Below are positions 1 through 7,000 of a DNA stretch of 10,111 bases, piece after piece (position 1 is the first letter of the stretch; each line of letters opens with the position of its first letter). The stretch spans positions 1 to 10,111 of the forward strand of contig CALCYI010000003.1 of assembly GCA_937907605.1 (NCBI GenBank), given 5' to 3'. The notes beneath the pieces were generated by a model. The model searched no databases. It saw only the letters and a list, made by a program, of their open reading frames with translations, and had not been told where the DNA came from. Source of the stretch: an uncultured Clostridia bacterium. GTDB taxonomy: Bacteria > Bacillota > Clostridia > Oscillospirales > Acutalibacteraceae. Made by a program: the position numbers and the translations under genes.

Positions 1-15
1 CTCCTCTTTAACAAC

Positions 16-44
16 AAAAGCCCACCTTTTTAGGTGGACTTTTT
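16..44. terminator. Bidirectional hairpin terminator
   Basis: Arms at 16-27 and 32-43 pair over 12 positions around a TTTT loop, flanked by A and T runs. The single C/A mismatch read on the plus strand becomes a G-U wobble on the minus strand, so the minus-strand RNA pairs completely. On the plus strand a TAA at 9-11 lies just before the hairpin, so it could also end a plus-strand gene that lies mostly off the left edge; too little is visible to call that gene. Confidence 0.7.
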
Positions 45-55
45 CGACACGCTGT

Positions 56-81
56 GGAGAGGATAAAAATCCTCTCCTTTT
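56..81 (+). terminator. Rho-independent terminator, plus-strand orientation
   Basis: A perfect 9-bp stem (56-64 with 69-77), AAAA loop, is followed on the plus strand by TTTTCTT. On the minus strand the stem is not followed by a T run, so it is oriented for plus-strand transcription. It stands only 12 bases after the preceding hairpin, as a second backup terminator for a gene entering from the left would. Confidence 0.65.
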
Positions 82-164
82 CTTATGCATATGCATCTAT
101 TGTTAATCTTGTGCCTAATTTGAAACCGACCTTGAAGAAGCAAAATCTGTCGAATGTGTGGATT

Positions 165-198
165 AAAAAAAGAGCCAAGAATAAATCTTGACTCTTTT
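165..198 (-). terminator. Rho-independent terminator of the SDR gene
   Basis: On the minus strand, 13-nt arms (198-186 and 180-168) pair with one G-U wobble around a 5-nt loop, and the 3' arm runs into a stretch of seven T. It lies about 75 bases after the stop codon of the dehydrogenase gene. The transcript between stop and terminator (272-199) can form a weaker hairpin, GTGTG (239-243) with CACAC (220-224), of unknown role. Confidence 0.8.
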
Positions 199-272
199 AC
201 TATGCTACTCCTGCACTTTCACACCTATCCTTAAGATCGTGTGGCTTCAGTCACCTTAAAAATTTTTTGATT

Positions 273-1046
273 TTACATGCAGGTGTAACCGCCGTCAACG
301 GCAAGATTCGTTCCCGTTACATAGCTTGATGCGTTTGAAGCAAAGAACAGAGTAGCCGAATCGAGCTCGCCCTCTTCGCCGTATCTTTCCATAGGAATCA
401 TAGTTCTTGCATTCTGCTGGAAGAAATCGGAATTAAGAGTTTCTCTTGTAAGGTCGGTGTAGAAGTAACCTGGGCAGATAGAGTTAACGGTGATACCGTA
501 TTTACCCCATTCAGCTGCGAGCGCTCTTGTGAGGTTAACAACGCCGCCCTTAGCTGCATGATACGGAGCAGAGCCTGCAATCTTGTTACCAACAAGACCG
601 TACATTGAAGCGATGTTAATAATTCTTCCGTACTTTGCGGGAATCATGGCCTGCTTAGCAACGGCTCTTGCTACCTTGAAGGTGCCCTCAAGGTCGATTC
701 TCATTTCGTTTTCAAACTGCTCGTCCGTGATATCCTCTGCGGGAGCAACAGCGCCTGTGCCCGCGTTATTAATAAGAATGTCGATTCTGCTGAAATGCTC
801 AAGAGTCTTTGCAACAACATCGTCAACATTTGCTGTATCGGTAATGTCGCACCTAAGCGGAAGAGCGTCAACGCCGAATTCAGCCTTGATTTCTTCGCAT
901 ACAGCCTCAAGCTTTTCCTGTCTGCGTGCAATAGCAACGATGTTGCAGCCCTGGTTTGCAAGCGCCTTTGCCATCTGTACGCCGAGTCCGCCTGAACAAC
1001 CTGTTACAAGGGCAACCTGTCCCTTTAAATCAAAATAATTCTTCAT
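273..1046 (-). CDS. Short-chain dehydrogenase/reductase, gluconate 5-dehydrogenase-like
   Basis: A 257-residue NAD(P)-dependent oxidoreductase of the classical SDR family; cytosolic, no signal peptide. Visible motifs: the nucleotide-binding TGxxxGxG at residues 15-22 (TGCSGGLG), NNAG at 93-96, catalytic Ser147 (NIAS), Tyr162 and Lys166 (YHAAK), then PG at 192-193 and a C-terminal DGG. Length matches classical SDRs. Overall it resembles gluconate 5-dehydrogenase and related sugar-acid dehydrogenases, but the substrate cannot be read from sequence. The tetrad Asn usually found in an NxxG context appears to be Asp118 (IDLEG). The start is the ATG at 1046, not the in-frame ATG 30 bases upstream, because an AAGGAGA SD (1054-1060) lies 7 bases before it and because the upstream ATG is inside a small dyad. 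It is monocistronic between its own promoter and terminator. Confidence 0.9.
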   Translation of the reverse strand: MKNYFDLKGQVALVTGCSGGLGVQMAKALANQGCNIVAIARRQEKLEAVCEEIKAEFGVDALPLRCDITDTANVDDVVAKTLEHFSRIDILINNAGTGAVAPAEDITDEQFENEMRIDLEGTFKVARAVAKQAMIPAKYGRIINIASMYGLVGNKIAGSAPYHAAKGGVVNLTRALAAEWGKYGITVNSICPGYFYTDLTRETLNSDFFQQNARTMIPMERYGEEGELDSATLFFASNASSYVTGTNLAVDGGYTCM

Positions 1047-1064
1047 ATCAAAATCTCCTTTTTT

Positions 1065-1077
1065 AGTGCGGTGCACT
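1065..1077. promoter_or_regulatory. Small dyad in the SDR leader
   Basis: AGTGC-GGT-GCACT is a perfect 5-bp inverted repeat with a 3-bp centre, in the predicted untranslated leader directly before the SD of the dehydrogenase gene. It could be a short operator half-site pair or a weak hairpin. Its function is unknown. Confidence 0.3.
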
Positions 1078-1080
1078 TAT

Positions 1081-1109
1081 TTGTTAATATAATAACAAAA
1101 TTATAACAA
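1081..1109. promoter_or_regulatory. TTGTTA/TAACAA repeat cluster over the SDR start site
   Basis: TTGTTA at 1081-1086 and TAACAA at 1093-1098 form a perfect 6-6-6 inverted repeat. A second TAACAA lies at 1104-1109, 11 bp further, about one helical turn. The cluster covers the -10 box and the predicted transcription start of the dehydrogenase gene, where a repressor would bind. The region is AT-rich, so chance is possible. Confidence 0.4.
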
Positions 1110-1128
1110 ACTTTGTATTCTCTGTCAA
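1100..1128 (-). promoter_or_regulatory. Consensus sigma-A promoter of the SDR gene
   Basis: On the minus strand TTGACA (1123-1128) and TATAAT (1100-1105) are both perfect and separated by exactly 17 bp. The start of transcription should fall near 1093, giving a leader of roughly 45 nt before the ATG. Confidence 0.85.
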
Positions 1129-1218
1129 TTAAAATATAACTTAACGAGGCGAATAAATGTATTTTTATTCAAAATATGTATATTTTCTTTAATGTGTAAA
1201 AAATATGTCAGAAAACCG

Positions 1219-1247
1219 TTGAGGATATTATCTTATAAACATATAAT
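1219..1247 (+). promoter_or_regulatory. Sigma-A promoter of the yitT-like gene
   Basis: TTGAGG (1219-1224) and a perfect TATAAT (1242-1247) are separated by 17 bp. The start site would fall near 1254, only about 20 nt before the initiation codon. It is divergent from the SDR promoter, with about 90 bp between the two -35 boxes. Confidence 0.75.
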
Positions 1248-1264
1248 AGAATAAAAAAGCAAAG

Positions 1265-1271
1265 AGGGTGA
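1265..1271 (+). promoter_or_regulatory. SD that favours a TTG start
   Basis: GAGGGTGA-type sequence matches the anti-SD tail through GGTGA-like pairing and lies 5 bases before TTG at 1277. The alternative GTG at 1268 is inside this SD and has no good SD of its own, so TTG is the better start. Confidence 0.6.
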
Positions 1272-1276
1272 CACCT

Positions 1277-2164
1277 TTGGCAGAGAAGGAAAAAACATTT
1301 GTAGACTATTTAAAAACAACGGTATTTATACTGCTGGGAAATGCGCTTCTTGCGTTTCTTGTAGCGGCGTTTATAATTCCGCACGATATTATTATGGGCG
1401 GTACTACGGGTATAGCGATAGTGCTTTCTAAATTCGTACCCATTGAAACCGCGACTCTCGTACTTATTCAAAACGTAATACTTCTTATTATGGGGCTTAT
1501 CGTGCTCGGTAAAAAGTTTTTCTTTACCACCGTCGCAAGCTCAATACTCTATCCCGTATTTCTCGGCCTTTTCCAGAGGATACCCGGTATCGACTCCTTT
1601 ACCGACGATACTCTTTTAGCTTCGCTTTTCGGCGGAGTTCTTATGGGGCTCGCACTCGGCCTCGTTATGCGTGTAGGCTCATCCACGGGAGGTATGGACG
1701 TGCTTAACCTTATGATGCACAAGTGGTTCCACGTTCCCGTATCAATTCTTGTCTGGATTACGGATTTAATCGTTGTAGGCGGTCAGGCGCTCTTTTTAAA
1801 GCCTGAAAAGCTGCTTCACGGTATAGTCGTACTTGTGCTTGAAACCCTCGTGCTTGATCAGGTTATGATTTTCGGTAAGGCGCAGACTCAGCTCTATATT
1901 GTTTCCGATAAGTTTGAGGAAATCAGGGATAAGCTGCTTAACGAAATGAACGTCGGCGTTACTATGTCCCATATTGAAACGGGCTATCTTTCAAAGCAGC
2001 AAAAGGGCGTGCTTTGCGTTATCTCCTCACGTAAGCTTTACGATACCACTGAGCTTATCCATTCTATCGACCCGAACGCATTTATTACCATAACGAAGAT
2101 AAAGGAGGTTCGCGGCAAGGGCTTTACCGAAAAGCGCGAACAGCTAACTAAAAATACTGAATAA
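1277..2164 (+). CDS. YitT family membrane protein (DUF161 + DUF2179)
   Basis: A 295-residue integral membrane protein of the YitT/YczE-like family, common in Firmicutes in several paralogues and without a firmly established function. The N-terminal part (about residues 12-200) has five or six hydrophobic segments, with glycine-rich family signatures GGTTG near 41-45 and GSSTGGMDV near 134-142. The C-terminal cytosolic domain (about 204-285) matches DUF2179, a small alpha/beta domain that follows the membrane part in this family. The start is taken as TTG at 1277 because of the SD at 1265-1271; a GTG at 1268 would add three residues. It stands alone, with its own promoter and a strong terminator just after the stop. 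The function of the family is not known well enough to name a substrate. Confidence 0.88.
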   Translation: MAEKEKTFVDYLKTTVFILLGNALLAFLVAAFIIPHDIIMGGTTGIAIVLSKFVPIETATLVLIQNVILLIMGLIVLGKKFFFTTVASSILYPVFLGLFQRIPGIDSFTDDTLLASLFGGVLMGLALGLVMRVGSSTGGMDVLNLMMHKWFHVPVSILVWITDLIVVGGQALFLKPEKLLHGIVVLVLETLVLDQVMIFGKAQTQLYIVSDKFEEIRDKLLNEMNVGVTMSHIETGYLSKQQKGVLCVISSRKLYDTTELIHSIDPNAFITITKIKEVRGKGFTEKREQLTKNTE

Positions 2165-2165
2165 C

Positions 2166-2196
2166 AAAAATGAGGAACGGCGCGTTCCTCATTTTT
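2166..2196. terminator. Shared bidirectional terminator, yitT-like/bioY
   Basis: A perfect 14-bp stem (2166-2179 with 2183-2196), 3-nt loop, ending in A/T runs on both sides. It begins 2 bases after the yitT-like stop codon. On the other strand the bioY stop codon (2189-2191) is inside the stem, so the last bioY codons and the terminator share sequence. Confidence 0.9.
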
Positions 2197-2731
2197 TTAT
2201 ATGCTTTTTCAGTTTTACGGTAAGCAGCGAGGCAATAATGATTTTTACCGCGTCGAAGGGTATGAAGGGTATTACGCACAGGCTGAGCGTTTTTGAAAGC
2301 GATATTACATTTTCCTTTGAATATACCTTAATGAACCATACCGTGCCGAAGGCGTAGCATACCGCGATACCAAGCACCATTGATATTATCAGCGCCCACA
2401 TCTTATCGGTTTTGTCCGATACGAGCCCGACTATTGCAGCGGTAAAAATAAAGCCGATAATATATCCGCCCGTCGCGCCAAGTATTACCCCGATACCGCC
2501 CTTAAAGCCCGAAAAAACGGGAACGCCGACTGCACCGAGCAGTATGTATATAAGCGTCGCAAGCGCTCCTCTTTTAAACCCGAAGAGTCCTGCAATAAGG
2601 CAGATTGCCATAGTCTGAAGCGTTACGGGAATTGCGCCGAGCTGTATTGAAATCCACGAGCATACCGCAATTACCGCGGCGGATAAGCCGATGTACGCGA
2701 GGTCAACGGTTTTAAAGCCTTTTCTTTCCAT
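2189..2731 (-). CDS. bioY: Biotin transporter BioY (ECF S component)
   Basis: A 180-residue membrane protein, the substrate-binding S component that captures biotin for an energy-coupling-factor transporter; the shared EcfA/A'/T module must be encoded elsewhere. About six hydrophobic segments are visible. Family signatures: PVTLQT (35-40), GVPVFSGFKGG (69-79) followed by GATGGYIIG (85-93), and the C-terminal PFIPFDxxK (155-163). Length is typical of BioY. The start is the ATG at 2731, which has a GGTGAT SD (2736-2741) and begins with the usual short basic N-terminus. A longer reading from 2791 would start inside the terminator hairpin of the preceding gene and is rejected. It follows the sulfhydrylase gene on the same strand but is separated from it by that terminator, so it probably uses its own promoter. 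Confidence 0.92.
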   Translation of the reverse strand: MERKGFKTVDLAYIGLSAAVIAVCSWISIQLGAIPVTLQTMAICLIAGLFGFKRGALATLIYILLGAVGVPVFSGFKGGIGVILGATGGYIIGFIFTAAIVGLVSDKTDKMWALIISMVLGIAVCYAFGTVWFIKVYSKENVISLSKTLSLCVIPFIPFDAVKIIIASLLTVKLKKHIKK

Positions 2732-2747
2732 TATTATCACCGCAGAA

Positions 2748-2776
2748 ATTGTATATCCGCAAAACAAAAATGTCAA
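2748..2776 (-). promoter_or_regulatory. Predicted bioY promoter overlapping a terminator
   Basis: On the minus strand TTGACA (2771-2776) and TACAAT (2748-2753) are 17 bp apart. The -35 box is the 3' arm of the upstream terminator hairpin and the spacer begins with its T run. Transcription would start near 2741, leaving a leader of only about 10 nt that is mostly the SD. Confidence 0.55.
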
Positions 2777-2795
2777 TCGTGTGATTGACATTTTT
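2766..2795 (-). terminator. Terminator after the sulfhydrylase gene
   Basis: Perfect 13-bp stem (2766-2778 with 2783-2795), 4-nt loop, with TTTTTG as the minus-strand tail. It starts about 10 bases after the stop codon and closes the three-gene minus-strand unit. It is symmetrical enough to work in both directions. Confidence 0.85.
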
Positions 2796-2805
2796 ACTTA
2801 TTTAT

Positions 2806-4074
2806 TCAGATTTTTTCGAGCGCCTGCTCAATATCCGCTATAATATCCTCTGCGCTTTCTATACCGCAGGAGAAGCGGATGAGGTCAGGGCTTACGCCGC
2901 ATTCCTCAAGCTGCCTGTCGGTAAGCTGACGGTGAGTCGTTGAAGCGGGGTGGAGGCAGCAGGTGCGCGCGTCGGCAACATGTGTTACGATTGCGGCAAG
3001 CCTTAAGCTGTCCATAAATTTAGTCGCCGCTTCACGTCCGCCCTTGATGCCGAAGGAAACTACGCCGCAGGTACCGTGGGGCATATATTTCTGCGCTAAT
3101 TCGTACTGCTCATCCTCAGGAAGCATCGCGCATTTTACCCATGTGATTTTCGGGTGCTTTTGAAGATATTTAGCAACCGCAAGCGCGTTTTCGCAGTGGC
3201 GTGCCATACGTAAGTGGAGCGTTTCAAGCCCTACGTTGAGCAAAAATGCGTTTTGCGGAGCCTGAATTGAGCCGAGGTCGCGCATGAGCTGAGCCGTAGC
3301 CTTTGTGATATACGCGCCCTTGCCGAAGGTGTCCGTATACACTATCCCGTGGTAGCTCTCGTCGGGGGTCGTGAGCCCGGGGAACTTATCATTCTGAGTC
3401 CAGTCGAAATTACCCGAATCAACTATCGCGCCTCCGATGGTCGAAGCGTGCCCCTCCATATATTTCGTAGTGGAGTGCGTTACTATGTTGCAGCCGAACT
3501 CGAACGGTCTGCAGTTAATAGGAGTTGCAAAGGTGTTGTCTATGATGAGGGGGATACCGTTTGCGTGAGCAACTCTTGCGAAAACCTCTATGTCCATAAT
3601 ATCAAGGCTCGGGTTTGAGATTGTCTCGCCGAAGATTGCCTTGGTGTTCGGTCTGATTGCCGCCTGAATTTCCTCAGCGCTTGCAAGCGGGGAAACGAAG
3701 GTGAAGTCGATACCGAGCTTTTTCATCGTAACGTTAAAGAGGTTGAACGTGCCGCCGTAGATTGCAGAGGAACTTACTATATGGTCGCCAGCCTGCGCGA
3801 TATTGAATATCGCGTAGAAGTTCGCCGCCTGTCCCGAAGCCGTGAGCATGCCCGCTACACCGCCCTCAAGCTTTGCGATTTTATTCGCCGCATAGTCGTT
3901 GGTCGGGTTTTGAAGCCTCGTGTAAAAATAGCCGTTTGCCTTTAAGTCAAATAAATCGCCCATAGCCTCTGAGGACTCATATTTAAAGGTCGTGCTCTGA
4001 ACTATCGGGATAACCCTCGGCTCGCCGTTTTTGGGCTCGTACGCGCCCTGTACACAAATGGAATCAATTTTCAT
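2806..4074 (-). CDS. metY: O-acetylhomoserine sulfhydrylase (PLP enzyme)
   Basis: A 422-residue cytosolic enzyme of the Cys/Met metabolism PLP family. It most likely makes homocysteine from O-acetyl-L-homoserine and sulfide, the direct-sulfhydrylation step towards methionine. Visible residues: YTRLQNPT (51-58), which contacts the cofactor phosphate of the neighbouring subunit; SGQAA (80-84); Tyr106 (YGGT), which stacks on the PLP ring; Asp179 (DNTFATP), which pairs with the pyridine nitrogen; Lys204 (STTKY), the Schiff-base lysine; HPASTTH (375-381); and Arg400 (IRFSCGIE), which binds the substrate carboxylate. Length is typical of MetY and longer than cystathionine synthase/lyase members (near 380-400), which favours MetY. 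The start ATG has an AAAGG SD 10 bases upstream. It lies 21 bp after the glycosidase gene, with no room for a promoter or S-box/SAM riboswitch, so it is probably read from the coaX promoter or a promoter inside the glycosidase gene. Confidence 0.93.
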   Translation of the reverse strand: MKIDSICVQGAYEPKNGEPRVIPIVQSTTFKYESSEAMGDLFDLKANGYFYTRLQNPTNDYAANKIAKLEGGVAGMLTASGQAANFYAIFNIAQAGDHIVSSSAIYGGTFNLFNVTMKKLGIDFTFVSPLASAEEIQAAIRPNTKAIFGETISNPSLDIMDIEVFARVAHANGIPLIIDNTFATPINCRPFEFGCNIVTHSTTKYMEGHASTIGGAIVDSGNFDWTQNDKFPGLTTPDESYHGIVYTDTFGKGAYITKATAQLMRDLGSIQAPQNAFLLNVGLETLHLRMARHCENALAVAKYLQKHPKITWVKCAMLPEDEQYELAQKYMPHGTCGVVSFGIKGGREAATKFMDSLRLAAIVTHVADARTCCLHPASTTHRQLTDRQLEECGVSPDLIRFSCGIESAEDIIADIEQALEKI

Positions 4075-4095
4075 AGATGTTTACCTTTCTCTTTT

Positions 4096-7000
4096 TTAGT
4101 ATCCGAAATTGCTTACTAAAGCATTATATTCCGCGTCGCTTATTGCGATAACGCTGCCGTGACGGGGAGAGCAGTTATTAATCGTGTAAGTATTGCTATC
4201 GAGTAATGCAAAGTTTTTATAATCGGTTGACTGACACATTATAAAATATCCGTCGCCGTAAGCGTCCGCGAGCATAACGAGCGTATCGGTACCTGTAATT
4301 CGGTGCGTGTTACAGCCCTCAAGACCTATATCCGTATTAATAAGCTTAGTCGGATTAGCGGCGTCGCTGTAGGGACCCGTAAGGTTATCACTCGTTACGT
4401 AGCAGATTGTGGCGTTATCCTCATCCTTATAATACAGATAGTAAGTGCCTGTCTTACTGTCATAAAAAATGTCGCCGTCAATTGCCGCTTTACCGTCCGC
4501 TGCTGGTTTATAAAGCAGCTGAGGATAGCTGTAATGACTCTGGTCGAGCAAATCGTCCGTGTAACAGTAATACATTACGGTAGCATTTTGTGTTATGCTC
4601 CATGAGGCAAGACCGAAGTATACGAGGTACTTTTGTTCATTACTATCCCAGAATACCTGCGGCGCCCAGCAGCGCTGAATATCGTCGGCGCCCGTAATCT
4701 CGCTCATATTAATAATTGTTTCATCGGTCCAGTTTACCAAATCGCTTGAACGCCAGATTACCATCGTGTTGCTGTTGCCCCACCAGATGTTCTCGGACGC
4801 GTCCATATCGGTTGCGATAAGATAGTAATAATTATCCTGTCCCTTGAATATATACGGGTCACGGCAGCAGAGCGTGCCCTTTGTCTGAGTGATAATCTCA
4901 TTATTGCTGTTAAGCGGCGTGAAGTTATAGCCGTCGGTGGATACTGCAAAGCGTATACGCTGCTCGCTCTGTGCGTTGCCTGTAAAGTATGTAAACAGGT
5001 ATGCACCCTCTGTACTCTGGGCATGCGTAGTTGCCGTTTTTAATACTACTGTGGTAATGCTCTTTGCAGGGATATAAACCACTCCTTCCGGGTCTCCGCT
5101 CTGATATTTTTCAAGGTCTTTTGTAGCGCTCGTTACATAGCTTTCAAAGCTCGTGTACTCGCTGTCAAAGTTTGTACATTCGTTAGTGTCGGAGTTGTTA
5201 ATGTATACAACTACAACGCTGCCGTCGGGGTTGAGATATGCGGTTTCCTCAAGATAATTATTTTTGTCCGTTCCGCTGTTTTCGCCGGAGGTCCAGGTGT
5301 ATGTCGTGTTCGTTACAAGGTCTGCTCCGAAGCTGTCTCCCGTCGTAACGGCTATGCGCTTTGCGCCCTCCTGAATAAATTTAGAGTAATTGCCGAGAGC
5401 CCAGAGACGCTTTGAGGTTTGAATGTTATCGTGGTTTGTGTCGTTAATATATATAAGGCTGTCGGGATAGATTCCTCTGCCGCATCCTGTCCACCAGTCC
5501 CATTCAGTCGCGTTTATAATGGTCATATCCTGATAGATTATGTCCGCGAGGGCAAGGCCGTAATCAATCGTCATACCGTTGGTGTTACCGCCCTCAGCCT
5601 GAATATGACCGAGTACGTTCGTCGAAGCGTCGGTATTCATCTGGCAGTATTCGGTCTGCTTGAATTTGAGGTTCTGCTCGCTGAAATACTGTCCCGTTGA
5701 GGCAAGGCTTGCCGCCGCCTCTCTGTCCGCAGTCGATGCCCAGTAGGAATGTGTTGAAATTGTGTCAACATAAGCGCGTATATTTGCGTTATAGTTGGCA
5801 TATTCCGTACCGGTTGTGGTCGTTCCGCCGCAGCTACCGCTGCTGGTTACCTGTTTCTCGGTGGAAAAGCAGTTGTTCATAAAGCGCTCCCACCACCAGC
5901 TGTGGTTCATCTGGCCGCTTTCCCAGACCTCAAGCTCAACCTTGCCGTTGAGCTTTGAGCTGTTCTGTAAAGCGGGTACCATCGCATTATTATAAAAATC
6001 TCTTGCCGTGCCCTCGTCAAAGTGACAGCCCTCTTGATTGCAGGACTGCGTGCCGTCGCCGAGCATCCAGCCGCTCCATTCCCACTCAGGCTCGTTTATC
6101 GGAGAAACTGCAGTTACGTTATAGCCCTCGTCGATAAAGTGCTCTGCGCAGGTGGCAACATAGTTTGCGAAATTGCTGAACTGAGATGAATCAAGATTTT
6201 CGGTGCCTGTGTAAGTCGTAGTTGTGGTGCCGTCGCCGTTGTCCGTAATGTTTTGAGTAAGCGCTCCGTAGGTCTTACCACTCTTCGTCATAAAGTACGG
6301 CGCGGAGTTTGCAAAAAGCGTAACCTTAAGATTAGGGTTAAGGCTGTTTGCAATTGAAAGGCAGTTCATAGCGCCGGGATCGTTATCCCAATTATATGTT
6401 CCGTCGCTCTGCATAAAGCAGTGCGTTCTTGCGCCTGAAACATAAAGCGCCGTATCGTTTTGGTCTGCACTGCCTGCACCGAGGTTGTAACGGTATACGT
6501 TCAAGCCTATTCCGTCGGTGGGGGAGTAGAGGAGCTTAATAATATCCTCTGCGTTGTCCCACGTACCGACATCCTGGCTCCACCAGGCAGCCGAAGCGCC
6601 GAAGCCCTCGATTGTCTGATATGTTGTCGAGGTGTCAAGCGTTGTTTTTTTATCGGTTAAATCGGGGGTAGCAAGAAGGTCATTAAGGATTTTTAAATCC
6701 TTAGCGTTAATAACGCCGTCGCCACCGACTTTATTAATGTCGCATCTTCCGTCATAGTCTGGTTGATTGTATTTGGTTTCAGCAGCAGTAGTACTTAATG
6801 CGCTCTCAAACAGGTTTTGTACGTCTAAGGCACTTGCCTCAATATTCTCTTCGCCACAGCGTCTGCAGTCATATTTGAATACCATATTGCCTGTGCTCTT
6901 GTATTCGTAATCGTGACCGAGCGCGTCGGTAAAATTTGATTTAAGAGAGTCGACGTCACAGTAAGGACATCCGTATTCATCGTAGCCCTGCTCGGTGCAG

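Noticed and set aside
12..187. Open plus-strand frame across the left end
   Set aside because: It has no in-frame ATG, no SD and runs through two terminator hairpins.
199..272. tRNA or other known structured RNA in the SDR 3' region
   Set aside because: No T-loop GTTC, CCA end or cloverleaf was found, only one weak hairpin.
583..1038. Plus-strand frame of 151 codons opposite the SDR gene
   Set aside because: It is antisense to a clear SDR; its product shows no domain and it lacks its own SD or promoter.
1047..1076. Upstream ATG that would extend the SDR by 10 residues
   Set aside because: It has no SD and lies in the leader dyad. The ATG at 1046 has AAGGAGA at good spacing and gives the normal SDR N-terminus.
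2732..2791. Upstream ATG that would extend BioY by 20 residues
   Set aside because: The ATG is in the 5' arm of the metY terminator hairpin and upstream of the predicted bioY promoter. The ATG at 2731 has a proper SD and gives the normal family length.
4075..4095. Possible S-box/SAM riboswitch before metY
   Set aside because: Only 21 bases separate the genes, so there is no room for one.
6684..6705. AAGGATTT-TT-AAATCCTT dyad inside the glycosidase gene
   Set aside because: A 2-base loop is too tight for a stable hairpin and the codons simply encode the conserved KDLKIL segment.
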